Assembly (NCBI GenBank): GCA_001577185.1
Contig: LSCM01000001.1
Coordinates: 1 to 34,636 of the forward strand
Source: Cloacimonetes bacterium TCS62
GTDB lineage: Bacteria > Cloacimonadota > Cloacimonadia > Cloacimonadales > TCS61
Direction of reading: 5' to 3'
Length of the DNA stretch: 34,636 nucleotides
Position numbers and translations under genes: made by a program. Below are positions 23,405 to 31,344 of the stretch, piece by piece. The notes under the pieces are model-generated. The model did no database searches. It saw only the letters and a list, made by a program, of their open reading frames with translations, and was not told the DNA's origin. Position 1 is the stretch's first letter. Every line of letters begins with the position of its first letter.

Positions 23405-23431
23405 AAAATAAAATTAGACCCCAGCTGTCAA
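23405..23431 (-). promoter_or_regulatory. Possible promoter of the rimP-nusA operon
   Basis: On the minus strand TTGACAGCT begins at 23431. TATTTT (23410-23405) follows the TTGACA box after 15 bases, a short spacer. A start near 23398 would give a leader of about 115 bases containing both hairpins. Confidence 0.4.
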
Positions 23432-23459
23432 GACTTAATTCATATTGCTTATATAAATG

Positions 23460-23488
23460 TAGCAAGTTAAAGATTGACAGCTTATAAT
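23460..23488 (+). promoter_or_regulatory. Possible promoter of the nitrilase operon
   Basis: TATAAT at 23483-23488 is a perfect -10 box, with a poor TAGCAA at 23460-23465 as -35 (17-base spacer). A perfect TTGACA at 23474-23479 overlaps this spacer, but leaves no good -10 box of its own (TATCCA at 14 bases). Either could be used. Confidence 0.4.
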
Positions 23489-23522
23489 TCATTTATCCAA
23501 TTGTTAAATTGAAGGAGGTTCT

Positions 23523-24320
23523 ATGAAATACAAAATTGGTGTTTGCCAATTTAAGCCTAAATTTTTAGATACTACCTATAATTTGGAACAAATGAAAAGT
23601 TTAGTCGGAAATATTCAAGCAGATCTCATCGTTTTACCTGAACTCGCAACTTCAGGTTACTTCTTCAACTCAAAAAAACAATTAATAACAATCTCAGAAG
23701 ATGCATATCAGGGGCAAACTGCCGATCTGTTTTTGAAACTTGCAAAAAAGAACAAAACTAGCTACGTTGTAGGTTTCTCAGAAAAATTTAAAGATAAAAT
23801 ATTTAATTCATCCATGTTGGTCAATCCAAACGGAGATATTCATGTTTATCGTAAAACTCACCTATTCTACGAGGAAACAAAGTGGTTTAATCCTGGTAAT
23901 ACAGGCTTTAAAGTATTTAATGCGAAGGACAATGTTAAAGTTGGAATGATGATTTGTTTCGATTGGATATTCCCGGAATCTGCCAGATCATTAGCATTGA
24001 ATGGTGCTCAAATTATTGCTCATCCTGCCAATTTAGTTCTCCCATGGTGTCAACAAGCTATGATAACTCGTTCTCTCGAAAATAGAGTGTTTTCCATAAC
24101 TGCGAATAGAATTGGTAATGAGCAAAACGACTCTCAAAAACTCACATTTACTGGCTTGAGTCAGATGTTAAATACAAAGGGTGAAGTTCTGAAAAAATTA
24201 AATAAGACCGAAGAATCAGTTCATTTAGTTTCAATTGATCCAGAAAAGGCGGATGATAAAAGCATAACAGAGTATAATAACGCATTTGGAGATAGAAGAA
24301 CAGAATACTATAATCTATGA
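23523..24320 (+). CDS. Carbon-nitrogen hydrolase (nitrilase superfamily)
   Basis: Cytoplasmic amidase-type enzyme of 265 residues with the full Glu-Lys-Cys triad: E40 in LPELATSGYFF, K111 in YRKTHLF and C145 in GMMICFDWIFPE. A fourth conserved segment, NGAQIIAHPANLV, is also present. The exact substrate among amides and N-carbamoyl compounds cannot be read. ATG 23523 has AAGGAGG four bases upstream. The next gene overlaps by four bases (ATGA), so the two are made together. Confidence 0.88.
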   Translation: MKYKIGVCQFKPKFLDTTYNLEQMKSLVGNIQADLIVLPELATSGYFFNSKKQLITISEDAYQGQTADLFLKLAKKNKTSYVVGFSEKFKDKIFNSSMLVNPNGDIHVYRKTHLFYEETKWFNPGNTGFKVFNAKDNVKVGMMICFDWIFPESARSLALNGAQIIAHPANLVLPWCQQAMITRSLENRVFSITANRIGNEQNDSQKLTFTGLSQMLNTKGEVLKKLNKTEESVHLVSIDPEKADDKSITEYNNAFGDRRTEYYNL

Positions 24321-25543
24321 TAAAACAAAAAATCGCTGCAGTCCTTTTTATCATTATTCTTGTTGTAAATTTTATTTTTCTCAAACCTTTTAAAGTAATT
24401 TATATAGATTCGACGAGCGATCTGGAAAACCTATTTTCCACACCTCAAAAAAACATCGAAGTACATCTGGAAGAAGGCATCTACTCTTTGAAGAAGAAAG
24501 TTTTTATAGATTCGAGTTGTGGAAATTGTGAAAATCCGGATACACTGATCACTGCATCAAAAGGACTACAAATCTCTGGGAAGAATGTAAAATTGATCGG
24601 ATCTAAAAACGGAAGAGCGATCATTAAAACCAAGGCAGGATACGGACTATTTATAAAAGATTGTAATAATTGTATTTTAGAAAATCTTGTAATTACAGAA
24701 GGGATTAGAGATACAAATCCTTTTGCTACAGATGCTGCTATTGTTGTTAAAAATAGTGATGTGAGTATTAGAAACAATTTGATCCATAAAAATCTGGGAG
24801 ATTCAAGTATTGTATCCAAAGATATTGTTGGTATCATGGGAATTTGTGGTCGAGAAAATTCTAAACTAAAAATTATTAATAATGAAATATTACGGAATTC
24901 CTGGGACGGCATTACCTTGTATCGAGATGCACAAGCAATTATAAATAACAACATAATTGACGGTATTTCAAGAGATGATGAAAGATATCCATATGGTGGA
25001 AGAGGAGTAGCAATTGGAATTACATGGAATGCTTCTGCAACTATAAAGAATAATTTATTAAAACGATATTGGAAAGGAATTGGACTCTTTGTAAATGCAG
25101 AAGCCGATTTAGAGAAAAATATTATTGAAGATATGACGACCTGGGGAATTTCTCTCTGGGACGCTGGGGAAGGCAACCCAAAAGGAAAGATTAAGAATAA
25201 TATTATCTATAATTGTGGGGCAATGGGAGTTTCTATTTCCTCGTCTACCGAGACAAATCCGGGATATTTCACAAATAACGTTATAGTCGAAACAGCTCAA
25301 GATTCTTCCTATGACTCTGATGAATACTATGGTTACCAATGTGCACTTGCAAAACATTCAATACCGAAAAACTTCATAATCAGCGATAATATTTTCTATA
25401 ATAATCGAGTAATATCTAATAAATTACCAGATTATAATGTTTCAAAAAAAGAGTTTAATCGTATTATGCAGTTAAATAGTGTTTGGATGATGAATATTTC
25501 GCATATTGCCAAATCAAATTTTTATCGAAAATTTATTGAATAA
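24317..25543 (+). CDS. Membrane-anchored right-handed beta-helix protein
   Basis: A 408-residue protein of unknown function. Residues about 5-22 are a hydrophobic anchor or uncleaved signal (AAVLFIIILVVNFIFL), after which the chain is expected outside the cytoplasmic membrane. From about 100 to 375 there are repeated Asn-rich turns typical of PbH1/NosD-type parallel beta helices (IRNNLIHKN, IINNNIIDG, IKNNLLKRY, IKNNIIYNC, ISDNIFYNN), each about 22-30 residues apart. Such folds serve polysaccharide lyases, periplasmic NosD proteins and adhesins. No lyase catalytic set was recognised. Translation is coupled to the nitrilase gene by ATGA. The gene ends convergent with queC; no terminator was seen in the 46 bases between. 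Confidence 0.8.
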   Translation: MIKQKIAAVLFIIILVVNFIFLKPFKVIYIDSTSDLENLFSTPQKNIEVHLEEGIYSLKKKVFIDSSCGNCENPDTLITASKGLQISGKNVKLIGSKNGRAIIKTKAGYGLFIKDCNNCILENLVITEGIRDTNPFATDAAIVVKNSDVSIRNNLIHKNLGDSSIVSKDIVGIMGICGRENSKLKIINNEILRNSWDGITLYRDAQAIINNNIIDGISRDDERYPYGGRGVAIGITWNASATIKNNLLKRYWKGIGLFVNAEADLEKNIIEDMTTWGISLWDAGEGNPKGKIKNNIIYNCGAMGVSISSSTETNPGYFTNNVIVETAQDSSYDSDEYYGYQCALAKHSIPKNFIISDNIFYNNRVISNKLPDYNVSKKEFNRIMQLNSVWMMNISHIAKSNFYRKFIE

Positions 25544-25589
25544 ATGATCCTCAAAAAGAACTTCTTTAGTTACTGCAACAATTTAATCG

Positions 25590-26264
25590 TCACCAATCTA
25601 TTTTGATCTCATAAGGGATCGGATCTTTCAGACCTGCTTCTTTAAACGCATTGATTCGCAAAACACAGCTATCGCATTTTCCGCATGCGATTTCATTATT
25701 CTTATAACAGCTCCAGCTATACTCTAAGGGTGCTCCTAATTCTGCACCAAGTTTGATGATCTCTGCTTTTCGTTTATGAATTATTGGGGTTCGCAATTTT
25801 ATATTGGTTTCATCTTTTGTACCTAGATCGATAGCTTTCTCTAGAGCTTTATAAAAACTTTCTCTACAATCGGGATATCCGGAACTATCTTCTTCTACTG
25901 CTCCAATGTAGATTCGATCTGCTTTGATAACTTCAGCCCAACTGGTAGCAATAGTTACTAAATGCGCATTTCTAAAAGGAACATAGGATGATGGGACACC
26001 CGAGCTTTTACAATGATCTTCAACCTCCATTTTATCATCAGTTAAACTAGATCCTCCGATCTGCTGAAGGTAACTCACATCGACTACAAGAACATCCTTG
26101 TACTCGTAAAATTCTTTTATTTGATCAAAACTCTTCATTTCCCTTACTTCTGTTTTTTGCCCATAATTCAAATGCAAAAAAAATAATTCATTACACTCTT
26201 TATTTGCTATCGCGGTTGTTACTAGACTATCCATTCCTCCACTTAACAAAACTATCCCTTTCAT
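25590..26264 (-). CDS. queC: 7-cyano-7-deazaguanine synthase QueC
   Basis: ATP-dependent conversion of 7-carboxy-7-deazaguanine to preQ0, a step of queuosine synthesis. The 224 residues carry the PP-loop SGGMDS (8-13), the FRNAHLVTIATSWAE stretch and four zinc-binding Cys at 186, 194, 197 and 200 (ACGKCDSC). ATG 26264 is preceded by GAGG. It lies 41 bases after rqcH and closes the operon that also holds queA. The other genes of the pathway (queD, queE, queF, tgt) are not in the window. Confidence 0.95.
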   Translation of the reverse strand: MKGIVLLSGGMDSLVTTAIANKECNELFFLHLNYGQKTEVREMKSFDQIKEFYEYKDVLVVDVSYLQQIGGSSLTDDKMEVEDHCKSSGVPSSYVPFRNAHLVTIATSWAEVIKADRIYIGAVEEDSSGYPDCRESFYKALEKAIDLGTKDETNIKLRTPIIHKRKAEIIKLGAELGAPLEYSWSCYKNNEIACGKCDSCVLRINAFKEAGLKDPIPYEIKIDW

Positions 26265-26305
26265 AATATCCTCTTTTTAAAATTTTTAATAAAAACGTAG
26301 AACGT

Positions 26306-27775
26306 CTAATTTTTGATTTTAGTCAAACTTTCCTTATATTTTTCCAATATTCTCACGGCAGAGCGCATAGAAAGAGGATCAACATAGAGTGTTTGCTGAT
26401 TTTCATAAGTTACAAATCCCGGAGCACTTTTGCGAGGTTTGCGCACATATCTGATCTGAGTGAAATCAACAGGAACGTTTGACGAATTCTTTGCTTTACT
26501 ATAATAAGCAGCTAATCTACAGCATAAAGTCTTCAATTTGGGTGGAAGTTTATTTTTATTTAAGTTCCTTAATAACACATGAGTTCCATGAAATATTCTA
26601 GTGTGAAACCACCAATCATAAGGTTTAGCTAATCTTGTTGTGAGTTGATCGTTCTCTTTACTAGTCCTTCCTATGCAAATTTCCCAATCAGAGTTAATGG
26701 AGATTTTCTTAAATTTAGAACTTTTATTTTTCTTAGGTTTCTTAGTTTTCTTAACTTCTAGGAAATATTCTATTTCTTTGATTTCAAATATCTCCTTCTC
26801 CAGATCTTCTACCTCATTTCTTGATATGATGATCTGTTGAGCAATTTTTCTTTTACCTGATTTTGATTTTCTAAACTTTTTGAAAAAATATTCAATATTT
26901 TGCTGTGCATTTTTATCTTTGTTCAAAGGTATGGTTATAGTGGGAAAATTTTCCTTATAGTAATTTTTGAGTTTGATCTCTTCCATACCATTTTTTATTT
27001 TTTTAAAATTCGCTTTAAGAAGCTCAGCGTAGTGTTCCCATTTTTCAATTTGAAGTGAATCTTTATATTCTAGCTTCAACTTTTCGATCTTTCTTTTTTT
27101 CTTTTTTATCTTTTTTTTAATTTTTTTTATCTTACTTCTTCTTATCTTTTCGTTGCGTTCTACAAAGATCCAGTTATAATAAAATTCATTGAAGAGATCG
27201 TTCATATTATCAAATTGTCTATCAACCTCTGCATTCTCTAGGAATTTTCCTTTTTTCGTAATAGAAATTGGATATTTAACTTCATCTTTAAGAATCTGAT
27301 AATTTGTTTCAGGTGGCTGATACTTAATCCCCGGTAAGATCTGCCTGTGTTTATTCTCCGCAAAACTTATTTTTTTTATACAATCTATAATTTTGCTATC
27401 AAATTTTTGAATTATTATATTTCCGTATCTTGGGATGAGTTCTAAGATCACTTTATATTGTGATTTTTTATTATAAATATCAATTTTTGTAAATAACAAG
27501 CTAATAATTCTATCATTATTAATTTCTAACTTCTCTAATTTACTTTTATTTAAATGCGTATTGAAATTATCTAATTCTGCTCTTTGAGTAAAAGGTAAAA
27601 TGTCGTTATCTGTAAAAAACAGAAATGCTTCTCTGGAAGAAAGCGAAATTTGAAGATAGTTTTTCCAATTGAGAAATTTAATTTTGTATTGATCTTCAAA
27701 CTTAAGGATCTCATCGAAAAATAAATGTTGTTCTTCGTTCTCCGAAACCCATTCTTTTAAATACTTATATTTCAT
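26306..27775 (-). CDS. rqcH: RqcH-type NFACT protein (ribosome quality control)
   Basis: Homologue of NEMF/Rqc2/RqcH, which in Bacillus binds stalled 50S subunits and adds alanine tails to the nascent chain. In this 489-residue protein, D88-R89 in NNDRIISLLF align by position and context with the Asp-Arg pair needed for Ala-tRNA binding. LELIPRYGNIII (111-122) and RQILPGIKYQPP (144-155) are NFACT-N landmarks. A strongly basic coiled coil spans about 208-270. The NFACT-R domain (about 360-470) keeps GRTSKENDQLT and WWFHTRIFHGTHVLL. It is shorter than the usual 560-570 residues; the middle helix-hairpin-helix part looks reduced. ATG 27775 is two bases after the birA stop. The older label 'fibronectin-binding protein' also refers to this family. 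Confidence 0.88.
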   Translation of the reverse strand: MKYKYLKEWVSENEEQHLFFDEILKFEDQYKIKFLNWKNYLQISLSSREAFLFFTDNDILPFTQRAELDNFNTHLNKSKLEKLEINNDRIISLLFTKIDIYNKKSQYKVILELIPRYGNIIIQKFDSKIIDCIKKISFAENKHRQILPGIKYQPPETNYQILKDEVKYPISITKKGKFLENAEVDRQFDNMNDLFNEFYYNWIFVERNEKIRRSKIKKIKKKIKKKKRKIEKLKLEYKDSLQIEKWEHYAELLKANFKKIKNGMEEIKLKNYYKENFPTITIPLNKDKNAQQNIEYFFKKFRKSKSGKRKIAQQIIISRNEVEDLEKEIFEIKEIEYFLEVKKTKKPKKNKSSKFKKISINSDWEICIGRTSKENDQLTTRLAKPYDWWFHTRIFHGTHVLLRNLNKNKLPPKLKTLCCRLAAYYSKAKNSSNVPVDFTQIRYVRKPRKSAPGFVTYENQQTLYVDPLSMRSAVRILEKYKESLTKIKN

Positions 27776-27777
27776 AA

Positions 27778-28521
27778 TTACACTTCATCATTTATTAGTG
27801 AAATCGAACCAGCATAAAATGGCTGGATCATACCCGATTTCATTTGTAGTAATATTGCTCCTTTATTATTTAAGCCTAATACTTTACCTGAAAAACGGTC
27901 AAAACTTGTATCCAAGATAACTTCTTTCCCTTTCAGATAAGAATGTTTTTTATAATATTTTATATCAAAACCATCTTCAATGAATTTTGGTAATTTTTTT
28001 GCAAAATTAGCAAATAACTTACTGATCAGTAATTCATTTTCAATCTTTTTGTTCAAATATAACTGAAGAGATATTGCCTGTTTCTCTATTTCTTTGGGAA
28101 AATTATTAATATTAGTATTTATTCCTATCCCGATCAAGTGGTATTTTTTTGAATTTAGTTTTTCCGATAAAATCCCGGCTAATTTTTTGTTTTCTAAATA
28201 AATATCATTCGGCCATTTAATTTTTAATTTCTTTTTTAATTCCGGGAATAATTCTATTAATGTTTGGTGAATACAAATCCCAGTAAATATCGTAATGTTA
28301 GATTCGACAACCAGCCCGTATAAGCCTGCTGTAGACCAAATACCTCCTTCGGGAGAGTACCAAGAATTGTGATTTCTGCCTTGCCCGGAAGTTTGTTTTT
28401 CGGAAATAATCAAAAAATTCCCACTAATTTCATTTTTCTTTAGCAAATTATGTGCATATTTGAATGTTCCGGTACAGTTTTTTAGTTCAAGAATTTCATC
28501 AAATAATAATATATCTTTCAT
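27778..28521 (-). CDS. birA: Biotin-protein ligase (BirA catalytic type)
   Basis: Attaches biotin to acceptor lysines of carboxylases via biotinyl-AMP. The 247 residues contain the ligase signature TSGQGRNHNSWYSPEGGIW (44-62), KWPNDIY (102-108) with Lys113 in LENKKLAGIL, and GIGINTN (131-137). A small C-terminal SH3-like domain follows from about 195. It has no N-terminal helix-turn-helix, so it is a group I enzyme without a repressor role. ATG 28521 follows the queA stop by three bases. Confidence 0.92.
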   Translation of the reverse strand: MKDILLFDEILELKNCTGTFKYAHNLLKKNEISGNFLIISEKQTSGQGRNHNSWYSPEGGIWSTAGLYGLVVESNITIFTGICIHQTLIELFPELKKKLKIKWPNDIYLENKKLAGILSEKLNSKKYHLIGIGINTNINNFPKEIEKQAISLQLYLNKKIENELLISKLFANFAKKLPKFIEDGFDIKYYKKHSYLKGKEVILDTSFDRFSGKVLGLNNKGAILLQMKSGMIQPFYAGSISLINDEV

Positions 28522-28524
28522 AAT

Positions 28525-29565
28525 TTATAATATCAACATCGAATCACCATAACTAAAGAATCGATACCTTTTATCAACAGCAATTTTATAAGCATTCATA
28601 ATGTTTTCATATCCAGCGAAAGCAGAGACAAGCATCATCAGAGTAGATTCTGGCATATGGAAATTTGTGATCAGTCCATCAATAATTTGAAGCTTTTTCC
28701 CTGGATATATAAAAATATCCGTCCAATGAGATCCGGATCTTAATTTACCATTTTCTGCAAAACTTTCTAAAGTTCTTGTAGTAGTTGTACCTACTGCGAT
28801 GATCCTTTGTCCATTTTCCTTTGCTCTGTTCAGTTTATTAGCAGTGAATTTAGAGATCCTGCAATGTTCACTATGCATCTTGTGTTTTTTAATATTATTT
28901 GCTTTCACTGGTCTGAAAGTACCAAGTCCTACATGCAAAACAACTTCACAAATTTCAACCCCTTTAGTTTTGATTTTTGCCAATAAATTCTCTGTGAAAT
29001 GTAATCCTGCTGTCGGAGCTGCAACTGATCCCTGCTTTTGAGCATAGACCGTTTGGTATCTCTTTTTGTCAATATTAGTTGATTCACGTTTAATGTAAGG
29101 TGGTAAAGGCATATTTCCATTTCTCTCGAGATTTTGCCAAAAATCACCTCTCCAGTCAAATTCTACAATCCGATTGCCTTGGTTAGCATAATCTACGATC
29201 CTAGCTCGGAATTGTTCACCAAAAACTACTTCCGCCCCTTTTTTTAATCTTTTCCCAGGTCTGACTAAACACTCCCATCTGGCTGAAGATTTCTGATTTA
29301 ATAGAAAGATCTCGACTTGTGCTCCGGTAGTTTTCTTTCCTAACAATCTAGCCGGAATCACTTTTGTCTTATTCAAAACTAGCATATCTGTCGGCTTTAA
29401 GAAATCAATAACATCACTAAAACTTTTATGATGTATTTTACCAGAAGCTTTTTCCAAACATAATAACCTTGATTTTGAACGTTTATCTTTTGGATATTGA
29501 GCAATTAGCTCTTCTGGTAATTTATACCAGTAGCTACTCTTTTGTGTTAAGGATTTTTTCTGCAT
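28525..29565 (-). CDS. queA: S-adenosylmethionine:tRNA ribosyltransferase-isomerase QueA
   Basis: Transfers a ribosyl unit from SAM to preQ1 in tRNA, making epoxyqueuosine. The 346 residues include YKLPEELIAQYPKDKR near the start, MLVLNKTKVIPARL, MPLPPYIKR, AAPTAGLHFTE and FHMPESTLMMLVSAFAG, all typical. The start ATG 29565 is inside the last codons of the DUF3108 gene, giving a 32-base overlap; AAGG stands about 11 bases upstream. It shares the operon with queC. Confidence 0.95.
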   Translation of the reverse strand: MQKKSLTQKSSYWYKLPEELIAQYPKDKRSKSRLLCLEKASGKIHHKSFSDVIDFLKPTDMLVLNKTKVIPARLLGKKTTGAQVEIFLLNQKSSARWECLVRPGKRLKKGAEVVFGEQFRARIVDYANQGNRIVEFDWRGDFWQNLERNGNMPLPPYIKRESTNIDKKRYQTVYAQKQGSVAAPTAGLHFTENLLAKIKTKGVEICEVVLHVGLGTFRPVKANNIKKHKMHSEHCRISKFTANKLNRAKENGQRIIAVGTTTTRTLESFAENGKLRSGSHWTDIFIYPGKKLQIIDGLITNFHMPESTLMMLVSAFAGYENIMNAYKIAVDKRYRFFSYGDSMLIL

Positions 29566-30283
29566 CTTTTAATATCGCCTTAAAATGTCCAAATATTATC
29601 TTACTGCTCATTCTCACAGGTATCTTATATTCATCTGCAGTGAGCCAAATCTTAATTTTTCCAGTTTGCTTAAAAATAGCTTCTCCTTCAATGATCGGTT
29701 CAACGACAAAACACTCTTTCTCCCCAAGAATCGTATTCAATATCTCCTTCTTAAGAACAATAATATCAGCTGGATAATTTCTTCCGTCAGCTGTAACATT
29801 TATTGTGATCGTATCTCCAACGGAAAGTTCTTTTAAACGCAGGTAATAGAAAGCACTTAATATATCTTGGGTGTTGGGAGGGATCTTGATCTTTTCTTCC
29901 TTGAAATTATTGATTTTCTTTTTGTATTTCATATATATAGTAATATTTTGTTCAGGATAATAAAAGTGAATTCTATGCTGTCTATAACTGCCTTCACTCA
30001 ATTTTTTCGTAAATCTTAAGGTTTCTAAACTTTCTTTTGACCATATCGATTCGATTTTATCCCTTACTTTATAAAAGTTATCGAAAAAATTATTGGTTTT
30101 TGCGATTGATGTTATTTTAAAACTTGGAATTGTATCTTTATAAGCAAAATCTTCAATTTGCAGTTCTGCCTGTCCGGCAGTAATAATACCATATTTAATA
30201 TCAAATGTGAGCTTTTCTCCCACCTCGAAAGCAGCTAAATTCACGAATATTATAGCAATCAGAAATATTAAAAGCAATCTCAA
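29534..30283 (-). CDS. DUF3108 periplasmic protein
   Basis: A 249-residue exported protein of unknown function. A signal peptide MRLLLIFLIAIIFVNLAA is followed by FEVGEKLTFDIKYGIITAGQ, the opening signature that I associate with DUF3108. Beta-rich segments continue through LGEKECFVVEPIIEGEAIFK and the C-terminal IWLTADEYKIPVRMSSKIIFG. The start codon is TTG 30283, with GGGGGAG seven bases upstream; TTGA overlaps the stop of the barrel gene. Coupling with the upstream barrel gene suggests a joint envelope role. The reading of family is moderate; function is open. Confidence 0.82.
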   Translation of the reverse strand: MRLLLIFLIAIIFVNLAAFEVGEKLTFDIKYGIITAGQAELQIEDFAYKDTIPSFKITSIAKTNNFFDNFYKVRDKIESIWSKESLETLRFTKKLSEGSYRQHRIHFYYPEQNITIYMKYKKKINNFKEEKIKIPPNTQDILSAFYYLRLKELSVGDTITINVTADGRNYPADIIVLKKEILNTILGEKECFVVEPIIEGEAIFKQTGKIKIWLTADEYKIPVRMSSKIIFGHFKAILKDAEKILNTKE

Positions 30284-31344
30284 AATGCTTCTCCCCCGAT
30301 AATTACGGGACTAAAGCCGTAGTCACTGACACAAAAATCAATTCTAAGGTTGAACATATCATCAGGAAATACCGTGATCCGTAAACCAGTTCCATAAGAG
30401 TAACGAAGATTTTTCAAATTGAGATCTTCAGCTTCTTCAAATACTTCTCCTACATCAAAAAAGGCGACGAATCCCAATTTCTTCCAGAGCTTACTTCTAA
30501 ATGGAAAAACTCGATATTCCGCTCTTGAAAAAAGCGATTGTTTGTTGATAAACAGATCATAAGGGAAACCTCTCACCTCACTTCCTAACTTCGGTAGCAT
30601 TAAAGGTACATCTTCGCTAGTGAATTTATAACCAGAAGTTAACGCCAGATTCTGATTTTGTGAAAACGCAAGAAATTTTTTAGCAGTAAATTCCGATTTT
30701 ATATGATCTAAATTTTCTTCAGCCATACTTTTGTAACCAATTATATTATATTCCAACATATGTCCAGAAGTAGAATAAACATCAGAATCACGTGAATCAT
30801 AAGTAATACCTGCACCTAGACCAAATAATTGAGAAATATCCAATCCACAAATATTTTCTTGAACTAATGAACAATCTTCACTAAAATCTATGATATCTGA
30901 ATTATGAAATTCTGAGAGAGCAGTAAAAGACCAATTTTCTGATAGTTTTCTGGTAAATTCAAATTCTACTAAAATATCTTTGGAAGTATACTTTTCCAGC
31001 TCAGCATCAATATTCTGATTGCCGATACCGTAAAATTCTGCCGGCCAATAATCATATTCTATTCTAGGTCTGAATTTATATTTCCCTTCAGGTGAAACTA
31101 ATTTGGTTTCTAATAGGGTATGGAACTGTTTTTTAGTAGTATATGAAGTTTTTAATGTTAACCTCTGTTTTTCTGCCTTTTCAGGATAGTCTTTAAACTG
31201 GAATCTGCTGTAACTTGTTACCCCAAAAAGATACTCTGTGTCATCAGAATAAGAGAACATCGGGAAGGCAGCAATATCCAGACTAATTAGATCAATTGAA
31301 AAAGCATTAAAGAAAAGTATTATCAAAAGAGCCATTTTCCACAT
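30280..31344 (-). CDS. Omp85-type outer-membrane barrel without POTRA domains
   Basis: A 354-residue predicted outer-membrane protein. The hydrophobic N-terminus (ALLIILFFNAFSIDLISL) is a likely signal peptide. Alternating beta strands follow and the chain ends in Phe. The C-terminal half matches the surface-antigen (Omp85) barrel: GLGAGITYDSRDSDVYSTSG, then GSEVRGFPYDLF, which carries the lid-lock RGF motif, then ALFF-type strands and RYSYGTGLRI. There is no space for POTRA domains, so it is not BamA itself. Such short proteins resemble the patatin-less FplA/TamA barrel family, role unknown. The ATG overlaps the SDR stop by one base (TAATG). Confidence 0.82.
   Translation of the reverse strand: MWKMALLIILFFNAFSIDLISLDIAAFPMFSYSDDTEYLFGVTSYSRFQFKDYPEKAEKQRLTLKTSYTTKKQFHTLLETKLVSPEGKYKFRPRIEYDYWPAEFYGIGNQNIDAELEKYTSKDILVEFEFTRKLSENWSFTALSEFHNSDIIDFSEDCSLVQENICGLDISQLFGLGAGITYDSRDSDVYSTSGHMLEYNIIGYKSMAEENLDHIKSEFTAKKFLAFSQNQNLALTSGYKFTSEDVPLMLPKLGSEVRGFPYDLFINKQSLFSRAEYRVFPFRSKLWKKLGFVAFFDVGEVFEEAEDLNLKNLRYSYGTGLRITVFPDDMFNLRIDFCVSDYGFSPVIIGGEAF

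Noticed and set aside
25544..25589. Bidirectional terminator between the beta-helix gene and queC
   Set aside because: Only a six-base imperfect stem without a T run could be found.
28525..28800. Horizontal transfer of the envelope trio or queA
   Set aside because: No change in base composition or codon style was noticeable, and no mobile genes flank the segment.
30280..31344. BamA (outer-membrane assembly protein)
   Set aside because: No POTRA domains and less than half the length; only the barrel signature is shared.
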